This document shows, piece after piece, positions 53,870 to 64,000 of a stretch of 64,000 nt of DNA. Both the position numbers and the translations under genes were made by a program. The stretch covers positions 191,406,075 through 191,470,074 of the forward strand of contig NC_081552.1 in NCBI RefSeq assembly GCF_963082655.1, given 5' to 3'. The DNA comes from Stomoxys calcitrans (taxonomy: Eukaryota; Arthropoda; Insecta; Diptera; Muscidae). The notes beneath the pieces were generated by a model, which saw only the letters and a list, made by a program, of their open reading frames with translations, was not told the origin of the DNA and ran no database searches. Within the stretch, counting starts at the first letter, position 1, and every line of letters starts with the position of its first letter.

Positions 53870-54795
53870 ATATTCAGGGTTACGGGTCTCGCTCAGATCC
53901 GCACAAATTAATTTTTTTGTATTGGTTATCCAATTTGAGGCTAAAATGTATACTCTCCTATCAATAACCTTTTATTGCTGTCCTATTCTATCCTGAAGGG
54001 CCTTTATTTATTATTTTTAATTCCTTTGGGTAGCATGGGGAGAGAGGGATCGCCCTCTGACACGTCCTTTCATTTGAGTATAAAATATTCTCGGTCGTCC
54101 TACATGACAGTATGATGTTGTTTTTATTGGGGTGGGGGGGGGGGGGGGGGTGGGGAGGTTCAGTCCCCCCGACGCTAATACCCAAAAGACAATTTATTTG
54201 AGTCCTCTAATGTCGAGATCTACATGTCCGGCTGAACGGCAGGGTGTGACCCAGATACTTGAATCCTTATATCAACATTGAATTCGAATTCTAATGTCAC
54301 AGACCTTTCGTTTAATTACCATATTATACCGATCGAATGACACGTCTTATTGAGGCATATAATGTGGGTGGGGCAGTTCCAGACTCTGTCACAAATGTGT
54401 ATATCATATATGTACATCGGACTCTCAAAGATACTTAATTTTATACCCATTTTGTGACGTTGGACATTCATGCCCGTTTTGGGGGTTTTGGGCGGGTGGG
54501 GATACCTTGGACCACATTCTTATAACATATGTGTACTCAAGTTCTAAATACTTTTCATTTGATACCCATATTGTCGCAATCGGTAAACATGTCTGTTCGG
54601 GTGGGTTTTGGGATAGGGCGTCCCCCCAGGTTTTTTTTAAACCAAAATTTTATCCCAATATCGTTTTTTGGGTTACCATAAGGTGGCATATAAAAATTTC
54701 GTTTCAATTGGTGCACCCATCTCCGACATCTGGTGTTTTTGAAAGGTGGGGTAAAAGGGTGTACAGTCGGCACCACCCAACATTTGCCCTTCCTT
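53870..54795 (+). repeat. F5-related array with poly-G tract
   Basis: Diverged units (CCTTTCATTTGAGTATAAAA, TTTTCATTTGATACCCATAT). A run of 18 G lies near 54135-54152. The 3' end carries CACCCATCTCCGACATCTGG, then a Helitron-like AGTCGGCACCACCCAACATT and CCCTTCCTTTCTCG end. It may be fused to an F3-type 3' end at 54765-54795. Confidence 0.55.
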
Positions 54796-54799
54796 TCTC

Positions 54800-55050
54800 G
54801 TTAGGAGTGCCAAATTCGTCTTCTGCATCGCATCTTGTAAGCCATGGGAGTCCAGACAGCCCCCTTTACCCCTCGCATAGACTACTGTAGTTTGAACTCT
54901 GCATACATCATGATGATGAAAGGTTCCGTTTGGCATTTCTTTACGCAGTATTCCATCATAACTGGCATTCCGGTCAAAATATGAAACCTTGCGCTGCTCC
55001 CGATGTGAATTCATATTCACTCGTTCCATCCTGTCCTCTCTACTGAACAC
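54800..55050 (-). pseudogene. Unidentified open stretch on the minus strand
   Basis: About 80 codons are open between the Helitron-like end and the LINE tail: NSHREQRKVSYFDRNASYDG, then RKEMPNGTFHHHDVCRVQT and YARGKGGCLDSHGLQDA. The wording is protein-like and free of stops. I do not recognise it, and the plus strand here may instead belong to LINE L3. Low confidence that it was ever coding. Confidence 0.25.
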
Positions 55051-55616
55051 AGTAGAGATAGCCAGGGCGACGTCGGTGGGAAGGTGGATGGTTGCCGGAC
55101 TGCAAAGGCGCTATGGCCGGTCATCGACCGGAGGAGGACGAGAGAGTTGCTGGCGTTCGTTAGGAGGTCAATGAGTACCTTGACAAGGGTCATAACCGTA
55201 TATTGTGCCATAGTCTGCATGGCGGCGCGCATGGGAATACCGCATAATGACTATCCGGGTCTGCAGCAACGTAGGCTCTCCTTTCTGGGGAACCGTTTCT
55301 TCTGCGATCTTAGTAAACTTACAAACGTACCTCTGGTAGGTCTCCTAAGATTTGTTGAAGGAACAGGAGGATGGTTCCGAAGGGAGGTGCCATAAGCTCT
55401 GGCGTAGGTACATCCTTGCTTGCGTGGGTATGGGCATTTCTTCAACCCCCTGCTCGGATTCTCCATTCCTCCTGTCTTTCTTTTATTCGTGTATAACTTC
55501 TAGTCCGAGGTCTCACATCTTCTTTCTCTTCCCTTCCTTTCTAGGGTACCACAATCTGCCAGACTGGCCTCCGAGTGAAAACACCTTTAGTGGGCAACTC
55601 ACTCAACCTAACCTAC
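55030..55616 (+). mobile_element. LINE L3, C-terminal tail and 3' end
   Basis: The frame at 55084-55395 reads DRRRTRELLAFVRRSMSTLT, then RVITVYCAIVCMAARMGIPH, then QQRRLSFLGNRFFCDLSKLT. This is the end of an RNase H-bearing LINE polyprotein. The Cys/His cluster that should lie between PHNDY and LQQRR is deleted. The 3' end is GTGGGCAACTCACTCAACCT then AACCTACC at 55616. L3 is distinct from L1, L2 and L4. Confidence 0.6.
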
Positions 55617-55669
55617 CCTGTTATGCAAGAAACTTCTCAATATTCTCATCAGATAGGCGGGGATATTAA

Positions 55670-56090
55670 AAACTTGTTGGTCTTGGCTTGGTGGACGTCA
55701 GACAAAATCACGATAGCGCTCGAACGAATATCATCTTGAAATATTGCACAGATACTTCTTATTGATGCAGGTCGTTGGGGATTGCAAATGGGCCATATCT
55801 GTACAGATTTGGATATAGCTGCCATATTAACTGAAATTTTATACAGGGTATTTTGTTATGCCTTCCAACAACGCTACCAATTGTGGTTCAAATTGGTCTA
55901 CAACGTGACACCTTGACGTTCCACGACACCTTGACGTTTCATTTATAACTGATTTGGCAGAAATTTTGTACGTAAAATACACACATATCTTCAGATCTAT
56001 ATGGGTTTGTTAAAATTTTTACAGAATCCTTGATAGTGGGTTCTCAAGAATCGGCCCGGTCGAACGTAGCACATTTATGTTGCATCCTTT
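55670..56090 (+). mobile_element. F1-type Helitron, shortened
   Basis: It begins in the head (AATCACGATAGCGCTCGAAC, ATTGATGCAGGTCGTTGGGG), has one and a half core units, and ends AGTGGGTTCTCAAGAATC with the hairpin TCGGCCCGGTCGAAC. A short CGACACCTTGACGTT duplication is at 55909-55935. Confidence 0.55.
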
Positions 56091-56131
56091 TACGCGATAT
56101 TTTCAAAGCGTAGCCCATTTGAATGCCACCA

Positions 56132-56362
56132 CCAACTCTACCAGTGATTTAATAAAATTTTGTTCACTTTGAGGTGTTTAAGTTCGCCAACAAGGGCCGG
56201 TTGTGATTTTCTTGTCAAATGGAACTTTTTACGCCCTACGTTATTGATAATGTGATTAACATCAACTCTACCAGTGATTTAATAACATTTTGTTCACTTT
56301 GAGGTGTTTGAGTTCGCCATCAAAGGCCGGTTGTGATTTTCTCTTCAAATACAAGTTTTTAC
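56132..56362 (+). repeat. Direct repeat of about 100 bp, period 131
   Basis: CAACTCTACCAGTGATTTAA starts at 56132 and again at 56263. Both are followed by TTTTGTTCACTTTGAGGTGT and GGCCGGTTGTGATTTTC. A 30-base spacer separates them. Unknown origin. Confidence 0.8.
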
Positions 56363-56446
56363 ACCCTACACCATTGGATGCGGGTGTAATAATTTCGCCA
56401 TTCCGTTTGTAATACCTTGAAATATTTATCCAAGACCCCGTAAAGT

Positions 56447-57441
56447 TTTTATACCCTCCACCATAAAATGGGGGGTATACTAATTTCGTCATTCTGTGTG
56501 TACTCGAAATATTCGTCTGAGACCCCATAAAGTATATATATTCTCGATCGTCGCGACACTTTATGTCGATCTTGCCATGTACGTCCGTCTGTCTTTCTGT
56601 CCGTCCGTCTGTCTGTCGAAAGCACGCTAACTTCCGAAGGAGTAAAGCTAGCCGCTTGAAATTTTGCACAAATACATCTTATTAGTGTAGGTCGGTTGGT
56701 ATTGTAAATGGGCCATATCGGTCCATGTTTTTATATAGCTGCCACATAAACCGATCTTGGGTCTTGACTTCTTGAGCCTATAGAGGGCGCAATTCTTATC
56801 CGATTGAAATTAAATTTTGCACAACGTGTTTTGTTATGATATCCAACAACTGTGCTAAGTATAGTTCAAATCGGTCCATAACCTGATATAGCTGCCATAT
56901 CAACCGATCTTGGGTCTTGACTTCTTGAGCCTCTAGAGTGCGCAATTCTTATCCCATTGGAATGAAACTTAGCACGTCGTGTTTTGTTATGATATCCAAT
57001 AAATGTGCCAAGTATGGTTCAAATCGGTCCATAACCTGATATAGCTGCCATATAAACCGATCTTGGGTCTTGACTTCTTGAGCCTCTAGAGTGCGCAATT
57101 CTTATCCGATTTGTCTGAAATTTTGTACTACGGATCCTCTCATGACCATCAACATACGTGTTTATTATGATCTGAATCGGTCTATAGCCCGATACAGCTC
57201 CCATATAAATCGATCTCTCTATTTTACTTCTTGAGCCCCCAAAGGGCGCAATTCTTATTCGAATGGGCTGACGTTTTACGCAGGTCTCCAACATGTAATA
57301 ATATAATAATAGCAGAGCAAATCTTTTCTTATATCCTTTTTTGCCTAAGAAGAGATGCCGGGAGAAGAACTCGGCAAACGCGATCCATGGTGGAGGGTGT
57401 GTAAGATTCGGCCCGGCCGAACTTAGCACGCTTTTATTTGT
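56447..57441 (+). mobile_element. F1 Helitron (inner), complete, 995 bp
   Basis: The 5' end is TTTTATACCCTCCACCATAA. The head has GTCATTCTGTGTGTACTCG and a GTCCGTCTGTCTTTCTGTCC run. Four core units (ATAGCTGCCACATAAACCG, ATAGCTGCCATATCAACCG, ATAGCTGCCATATAAACCG, ACAGCTCCCATATAAATCG) lie at about 56735, 56887, 57039 and 57195. The 3' end is GAGGGTGTGTAAGATTC, a perfect hairpin TTCGGCCCGGCCGAA at 57407-57421, then TTAGCACGCTTTTATTTGT. It sits between two T bases of the outer element with no duplication, as expected for a Helitron. Confidence 0.8.
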
Positions 57442-57821
57442 TATATTTTTGATCGTTATGGCATTGAAAGTCCATGGCCGTTCGTCCATTTGTCCGTCCG
57501 TCCATCTGTGCGTCCGTCTGTCGAAAGCTCGCTAACTTTTGAAAGAGTAAAGCTAGGCGTCTGGAACTTTGCCAAAAAAATACATCTTATTAATGTAGGT
57601 CGGTTGGGATTGTAAATGGGCCAATAATGGGCTGCCATATAAACCGATCTGCCGGGTTTATTTCTTGAGCTTCTTAGGGGCGCAATTCTTATCCTTCGTT
57701 ATGATCTTCAATGACCTATGGCCACATGTGGGGCCTTATTCGGTCATAAACCTGATATTGCTCCCATATGCACCGATCTGCCGATTGCATTTCTTGAGAT
57801 CGTAGAGGGCGCAGTTCGTAT

Positions 57822-58142
57822 CGTAAATGCAAATTTCCATATTTTGCCCATGTACATTCCATTAAGGAACAGGAACAATCTTCTCACATAGCAATGAGTG
57901 CAGTCCGATTCAATTTTAACCTCAATGATGAGGGGCCTCCTTTTTATAGCCGAGTCCGAACGGCGTGCCATAGTGCGACACCTTTTTGGAGATAAGTTTT
58001 ACATGGCATAGTACTCCACAAATGTTGCCATCATTAGGAGGGGAAAACCTACGCTGAAATTCTGATGGTCTCGCCAGGATTTGAACCAAGGCGCTCAGCG
58101 TCATAGGCGGACATGCTAACCTCTGCATTACGGTGGTCTCCC
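57822..58142 (-). mobile_element. tRNA-derived SINE copy 7, near full length
   Basis: Reverse orientation. Tail AAATGCAAATTTCC at the left, body TATAGCCGAGTCCGAACGGC, B-box complement GGATTTGAACC (58077-58087, one change) and A-box side GCTAACCTCTGCATTACGGT then GGTCTCCC at 58142. It splits the outer F1 Helitron between CAGTTCGTATC and the CTTATC...TTTGGCTGAAATTTT text. Confidence 0.82.
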
Positions 58143-58325
58143 TTATCTTATTTGGCTGAAATTTTACACAATAACTTGTTCTACGAGTTTTAATGTGCCA
58201 AGTAACGCCGATATAGCTCCCATATAAACCGATCTCCCCATTATACCTCTTGATCCTTCAGAGGGCGATTTGACTGAAATTTTCCACAATGACTTCTTCG
58301 ATTCGCACCAAGGGCTTTGATCTTT

Positions 58326-59943
58326 CGCAACTCTGGTATCACAATGGACAAATGTTATCAAAGTTTGGGTGATTTCTGACTGTCACTGTGACGAAACCTT
58401 ACCCTGTTCCCTACATAGACTGAGTTGGCCTATTTTTAATCCCAACTGACCTACATTCATAGGTTTTTGTGCAAAATTTCGACCGACATAGCTAATATTC
58501 AGCTTATGTGCAATCTAGGATCCCAAAATTTTGAATTTGATACCTCAGTTCTTCCATTTCCAAATTTTGCAAGGATGTCTCACTTGGTGGTTATTCCAAT
58601 TGTCAGCGCTTCTGGTAGAGATTCTTTTTCTTTTGGTATCTGCCTTACGAATGACTTCAATTTCCCATTGTTAACTGAACTATTGTCTTTTAGTTTCGGG
58701 TGTAAGTTTCCTTGCCCACTCTTGATGTCCATCGACAACTCCATCAAGCTGTATCATCTTTAAAGGATGGGCCGACACTTTTAAATCGCTGAAAGCATGC
58801 TTTAATGCTTCTTTAGTTATTTTTGCATGATCTGATGCTGTTGTAAGCAAATAATGATGCTAACACAAACTGCTTGAACGACATGGCAAGCTCTGATGGC
58901 AAGTGGCACGCCTTAAACGTGGCTGTTTGCCCATGGGATGGACGACAAAGTTGACGCATTAAATCTTACATTTTTGCCCCCAGCATTGTTGCAGCAGCAA
59001 GTGGTAGGCCTAGCCCGGCCAAACTTGTGCTAAAGTTGATCACCTGCATTACGTCTCTATTAAAAATTGGTGCGAAATTTTCAATAATTAATTAACATTT
59101 TCATAAAATATGCGCTTGATGTGACTCGTCTCCCTGACGGCAACGAAAGCGACAGCGACGGCGACAGGAAAAACCAAAAATGACGAAGCAGAAGACGCAA
59201 CTTTCATTTTCACTTCTGACGCTGCTAAGAGATGACGTCTATATAAAGACCACTACAAAACTGAAAACGAAATTTTCTGACAAAAAATGTGTCCAAAAGA
59301 CTTGTCAACATTTGAGGTCTGTCGCGACTCTGCATTGGCTGACTTTAACACGCCAATGTGCTGCCATGGCACTGGCCATGGCAAGGTAGGCCAGGCCAAG
59401 TCGAGTCAAGGCAAGTCATCAAAATGTGAGGTATGGCCGCGAAAATGCAACGATGGTTAATATGAAGTATGGCCATTTGCTTGCATTCAGCACAGATGGA
59501 TGGACGGGGATAGATGGATGAATGACGAGATGCCACACATTAAAGATAAGAGAAATTTTGATTTGGTTCCACCATATAGGCTGTACTGATGGCAGGTTGC
59601 GGCCGCCTAACTGCGGAACTGACCAACTGACTGAGTGGCAATATTTTCAACATTTTTATGCCGACACCTCCGATAGTGAGGCATTCAGCAAAAAAAAAAG
59701 AGTCGTAAATAAAGCCACCACCTGAAACAGAAGAAATTGACTGGGTACTTAAATGTAGGGTTTCCTTAAAAACTTTTGGCTAACAAGAATGCAAAAGTGG
59801 TGGCAGCAGGAAATGTTATTTATCTTCGTGCCATTTGGGAGAGAAATTACTAAGAAGTTCTGGGGAGATCTGGAGTTTCCCAGTTTAGAAAATATGTATG
59901 AATACTGGAAAATTTGTATCTAATACAATATACAAATATAAAA
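58326..59943. other. Mostly non-repetitive stretch with a possible fossil ORF
   Basis: The stretch 58680-58859 is open for 59 codons on the minus strand (see findings). No other transposon phrase or gene was recognised; the 98-codon plus frame at 58467 lacks motifs. Confidence 0.4.
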
Positions 59944-60822
59944 AGGGTGATATTTTAAGAGATATTGGAAAGTTTTTCAAAAAAAAAAAAAAAACAAACA
60001 AAATTCAGAAAAATTCATGAAATCTTTATTTGAATCGATAGTACGGTCCATATAATTAAATGTTTGATGATTATTTCAATCAAATGTTGACCATGACTGC
60101 GCCTCAAATGGTCCATCCGCTTAGTCCAATACTGGCATACTCTTTCCAACATTTCGGTCGGTGTCTCACGAATAATAGCTTCAATGTTGTCTTCCAATGC
60201 CTCAATTGAAGAAATGAGCTTTAACAAGCCCCGCAAAATATAGTCTAAAGGGGTTAAATCGAACGATCTAGGCGGCCAATTCACCGGTCCCAAACGTGAA
60301 ACAAAATGTTTACCGAACTCGCCTCTCAATAAGTCCATTGTTACTCTGCTGTGTGGTATGTGGCACAGTATTGTTCAAATCACATGTCATGCTTTTGCAT
60401 TTTGGGCAAAAAAAAAAATTGGATTTCATCTCAGGGTTACGTTACGATTCGCATCATCTTTAAAGAAGTACGGTCCAATGATGCCACCAGCCCATGAACC
60501 ACACCAAAGTGTGACTTATTCTGGATGCATTGGTAGCTCTTGCAATGCTTCTAGCTGATTTTCACTCCAAAATCGACAATAGCCATTGAGCGAAAAATGA
60601 GCTTCGTCGCTCAATGGAAGAAGCTCGCGAAGAACTTTCTTAACAAAGCTCGCATTTTGATAATAAAATTCATTAAATTGCAAGCATTGTTTGTTTGTAA
60701 GACGATTCATGGTTAAATTATAGACCAAACTTAAGATCTTTGACAGTGAAACAAAACACGAAACGTGCGTGAGCTGTTCTAACCAATGTTGCCAAAAAGA
60801 TACAAGCTAAAAAATCACCCTT
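59944..60822 (-). mobile_element. IS630/Tc1-mariner element, internally deleted
   Basis: The terminal inverted repeats are short: AGGGTGATATTTTAAGAG at the left, and AAAAATCACCCT at the right whose complement is AGGGTGATTTTT. Their outer sides are T/A rich and near TA. The element is about 880 bases, shorter than the roughly 1.3 kb I recall for autonomous relatives. The transposase lies on the minus strand in at least two pieces. Confidence 0.78.
60015..60728 (-). pseudogene. Tc1-mariner transposase pseudogene, deleted
   Basis: The N-terminus MNRLTNKQCLQFNEFYYQN starts at about 60710 and jumps to FVKKVLRELLPLSDEAHFSL then NGYCRFWSENQLEA, so most of the DNA-binding domain and the first catalytic block are gone (SDEAHF holds the second Asp). 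After another gap the end reads MDLLRGEFGKHFVSRLGPVN, WPPRSFDLTPLDYILRGLL (the third acidic block) and ETPTEMLERVCQYWTKRMDH. It cannot make an active enzyme. It could only be moved by a related transposase. Confidence 0.78.
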
Positions 60823-60825
60823 TAC

Positions 60826-62966
60826 AAATAAGTAAAAGCGGACCAAGTTCGGCCGGGCCGATTGTTATGTGTCCTCCAACATGTATCGCATTCATCAAGT
60901 TCTTTGCCCGGTATTTCTTTATAGGCAAACAAAGGATAGTGAATAAGAATTGCTATCCTATTGGAGCTATATCAGCTCATGAACCGATTCGGGCCATACT
61001 AAGCCATGTTGAAGACCGTAGTAGATATCATTGCACAAAATTTCAACCAACTCGGATAAGAACTACACCCCGTAGAGGCTCAAGAAGTACAATCGGGAGA
61101 TCAGTTTATATGGGAGCTATATCAGGCTATGGACCGATTGAGACCATATTTAGAGGCTATAGATAAAATGACTGTGCAAAATCGTTTAAGAATTACGCCC
61201 TCTAGAGGCTCAATAAATCAAATCAGGAGATCGGTTTATATGGGAGCTATATCAGGTTATGGACCGATTGAGACCGATTCAGACCATATTAGGCTATAAC
61301 ATATGTTATAGGTCATAGATACAGTGACTGCGAAATGGAATAAGAATTGCGCCCTCTAGAGGCTGAAGAACTAAAATCGGGAGATCGGTTTATGTGGGAG
61401 CTATATCAGGTTATGGACGGATTGAGACCGATTCAGACCATATTTGGCCGATTTAGACCATATTTGGCTATAACCTATGTTATAGGTCATAGATACAGTG
61501 ACTGCAAAATGGGATAATAATTGCGCCCTCTAGAGGCTTAAGAACTAAAAAAGGGGAGATCGGTTTATATGGGAGCTATATCAGGTTACGAACCGATTCA
61601 GACCATATTTGGCAGGTATGTTAGAGGTCATAGATACAGTGGTTGTGCAAAATTTTGGCAAAATCGGATTAGAATTACGTTTCTAGAGGCTCAAAAAGTA
61701 ATATCGGGAGATGGGTTTTTATGGCAGCTATATCAGGTTATTGACCGATTCAGACCATATTTTGGAAGTCGTAGATGCAGTGACTGCGCGAAATTTCAGC
61801 CGAATCGGATAGAAACTACGCCCTCTAGAGGCTGAATAATGAAATCGGGATATCGTTTGATATAGGAGCTACATCAGGTTTTACACCGATTCAGGTCATC
61901 CTTGGTACGTATGTTAGGGGTAAAAGGGGAAGTAATTGTGCAAAATTTCAGCTAATTCGCGTACCAAATGCGGCATCTGGAGGCTATAAAATTATTATCG
62001 TGAGATCGGTATATATGGGAGCTATATCAGGTTATGTACCGATTTGCACCTCACTTTGCACAGTTGTTGAAAGTCATAACAAATAAACAAAACACCTTAT
62101 GCGACATTTCAGCCAAATCAGATGAGAATTGCGCCCTCTAGAGGCTCAAGAAGGCAAGATCACAGGTCGGTTTATATGGCAGCTATATCAGGTTATGTAC
62201 CTATTTGCCCTATACTTAGCACAGTTATTGAAAGACATACAAAAACTCCTCATGCAAAATTTCAGCTAAATCGGATAATAATTGCGACCTCTAGAGGCTC
62301 AAGAAGTCAAGATCCTAGATCGGTTTATATGGCAGCTATATCAGGTTATTCGCCGATTTGAACCATTCTTGGCACAATTGTTGGATATCATAGAAAAACA
62401 TGTCATGCTAAATTTCATTCCAATCGGTTAAGAATTGCGTCCTCTAGAGGCTCAAGAAGTCAAGACCCAAGATCGGTTGAAATGGCAGCTATATCAGGTT
62501 GTGGACCGATTTAAACCATACTTAGCGCAGTTATTGGAAGTGATACCAAAACACCACGTGCAAAATTTCAGTTAAATCGAACGAGAATTGCGCCCTCTAG
62601 AGGCTCAAGAATTGCGCCCTCTAGAGGCTCAAGAAATCAAAACCCAAGATCGGTTTATATGGCAGCTATATCAAAGCATGGACCGATATGGCCCATTTAC
62701 AATCCCAACTGACCTACACTAATAAGAAGTATTTGTGCAAAATTTCAAGTGGCTAGCTTTACTCCTTCGAAAGTTCGCGTGCTTTCGACTGACAGACGGA
62801 CAGACGGACGGTCGGACGGACAGACGGACGGACATGGCTTGATCGACTTAAAATGACATGACGATCAAGATTATATATACTTTATGGTGTCTCAGACGCA
62901 TATTTCGAGGTGTTACAAACAGAATGACGAAAATAGTATACCCCCATACTTTGGTGTAGGGTATAA
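60826..62966 (-). mobile_element. DINE-1-like Helitron, subfamily F1, complete and long
   Basis: Reversed. The 3' end is at the left: AAGTAAAAGCGGACCAAG then TTCGGCCGGGCCGAT, the hairpin (60850-60864). The core holds about eleven units with GATCGGTTTATATGGGAGC or GGCAGCTATATCAGG at about 61098, 61229, 61384, 61560, 61708, 61850, 62006, 62166, 62321, 62474 and 62650. The head is at 62750-62960: ACAGACGGACGGTCGGACGG, GATCAAGATTATATATACTT, TTCGAGGTGTTACAAACAGA, and the 5' end CTTTGGTGTAGGGTATAAA. This is the longest complete member in the window. Confidence 0.75.
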
Positions 62967-63875
62967 AAACAGTATATATGACATGATGACCTAGTGTAAC
63001 CACATAATGACCTACAATAATTTATGATCACTGAACAAAGCTTTTAAAAAATCCTTTAAAACCCCTATTAAAAGTTTGTGGATACTGTTTTTCATGCAAA
63101 TGCCTTTTATTAGTTTAAAAGGCCTCCATATCTGTTTGTGAATACGGCTGTTAGAGTTTTGTTTGTCTTGCTTAATTCGTACTATTATGGCAACTCTTCT
63201 TCCCACTCACCATTGGCCACCCAAAAAACTAAGGAATGCTGTGTGAATTCTTCCTTTCCTAAAATCCATTTATTTTACATACAAATTAATTAAGTACACA
63301 AAGATAAATTAAATCTTACACATCCATATCCTTCTTTATTTTCTTCAACAGATTCACAGAACTCAGAAAACGCTTTTTAAGTCCATTTGAGTGGTAATAC
63401 ATCAGGGGAAAACGGTGAAATAAATCTACTCAAATGAATACAGGAAGACCAAAGTGGATACGCAATCGCAAGCGAAAATTCAGTAAATGGTCGATAAATT
63501 ATCGCAAATGCCATTTGGATTCGATGAATCTACGTAGCTGCAGATTTTCCATTGAAATTTGAAGATCTTGTCTTGCACATTCGTTGGTGCATTTCAACAG
63601 CGTATGCCGTTTAACAGTTCAGGTAATTGAAGGAAATTCTGCAATGAAGATATTTGTAATTTGATTTATTTCTTAAGTTTAAATTTTGCCATAATTTTTA
63701 AATTAGTTGCAGACAGGATTTTTGTTATATTTTTTTTTTAATTAAAGTGAGGGAATAAATCATGAATCGAAGCCGTCGGTCGCTAATTGAGTTAACAGCA
63801 GTCAATAAAACGGGAAAAAACCGTTTTAAATCCACTTCTTTGAAATGCATGCCAAGAAGTCATAAACAAAACAAG
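62967..63875. other. Non-repetitive stretch, no gene seen
   Basis: AT-rich sequence without recognised phrases. It may be single-copy DNA between two reversed Helitrons. Confidence 0.5.
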
Positions 63876-64000
63876 TAAAAAGTTATTAAGTTCGGCCAGA
63901 CCGAACTTTGGATACCCACCACCTTGGGTATATATGTAAACCCAATTTCGTCACAATCCGATTAAATTGGATAACTTATGCATCCAAATTCGGCACGGAC
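63876..64000 (-). mobile_element. DINE-1-like Helitron, subfamily F4, cut by the window edge
   Basis: Reversed 3' end: AACAAGTAAAAAGTTATTAA, a hairpin TTCGGCCAGACCGAA at 63891-63905, then GGATACCCACCACCTTGGGT and ATATATGTAAACCC. It parallels the right end of 11827-12962. The core lies beyond the window. Confidence 0.65.

Larger units (their letters stand above)
56363..58325 (+). mobile_element. F1 Helitron (outer), interrupted by a Helitron and a SINE
   Basis: The outer element's head is 56363-56446 (ACACCCTACACCATTGGAT, TTCCGTTTGTAATACCTTG, AAGACCCCGTAAAGT). The head resumes at 57442 with TATATTTTTGATCGTTATGG and the GTCCGTCCGTCCATCTG run, then core units. It is again split by a SINE at 57822-58142 and continues to about 58325 with no 3' end. 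In other copies the two head pieces are adjacent (TAAAGTATATATATTCTTGA). Confidence 0.72.

Noticed and set aside
58467..58763. 98-codon plus frame
   Set aside because: No motif. The minus strand over part of it reads more protein-like.

Overview
This window looks like repeat-rich, AT-rich intergenic or intronic DNA from a higher fly, most likely a calyptrate/muscid species of the Stomoxys or Musca kind. That assignment is inference. It rests on the repeat types: INE-1/DINE-1-like Helitrons with tandem cores, LOA-type LINEs carrying RNase H, a tRNA-headed SINE, RTE and jockey fragments, and mariner relatives. I found no convincing intact host protein gene, no rRNA and no genuine tRNA gene. Almost every long reading frame is a decayed transposon or an artefact of a simple repeat.

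Layout. 1-3.6 kb: an RTE element (minus) abuts and seems to interrupt a LOA-type LINE that I call L2 (minus, decayed gag with a coding minisatellite). 3.6-7.1 kb: a Helitron fragment, unique DNA and a 994-bp (GACT)n array. 7.2-11.5 kb: a long degraded copy of another LOA-type LINE (L1, plus) interrupted by two SINE copies. 11.5-16 kb: an L2 tail, a Helitron of subfamily F4, unique DNA, and a Helitron of subfamily F3 that contains a mariner-type MITE. 16-18.7 kb: L1 (minus) with a 236-bp fold-back and a second MITE. 18.9-19.8 kb: a LINE tail (L4) holding two later insertions, each with target-site duplications. 20-28.9 kb: more SINE, F1 Helitron, F5 array, an RTE 5' end, and an L1 copy (plus).

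30.2-33.1 kb holds the most unusual structure. A 182-bp tandem array is split by a 1,704-bp element with 80-94-bp terminal inverted repeats and a 9-bp target duplication. Its interior is mostly nine copies of a 156-bp satellite unit. 33-42.3 kb: F1, F5 and F3 arrays. 42.4-44.8 kb: RTE endonuclease joined to the L2 RNase H, the best-preserved frame here. 45.7-48.6 kb: L1 (minus). 49-55.6 kb: F5 arrays, a mariner fragment and the tail of another LINE (L3). 55.7-58.3 kb: a Helitron inserted in a Helitron, plus a SINE. 59.9-60.8 kb: a deleted IS630/Tc1-mariner element. 60.8-63 kb: a complete reversed F1 Helitron. The window ends inside a reversed F4 Helitron.

These parts do not form an operon or pathway; they are layers of insertions. 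L1, L2 and RTE are retrotransposons that, when intact, encode gag-like protein, endonuclease, reverse transcriptase and RNase H. The SINE would depend on such a LINE. The Helitron-like and MITE elements encode nothing and would depend on enzymes encoded elsewhere. Family names F1, F3, F4, F5, L1, L2, L3 and L4 are labels used only in this annotation. Boundaries of decayed elements are accurate to roughly 10-50 bases unless a target duplication is given.
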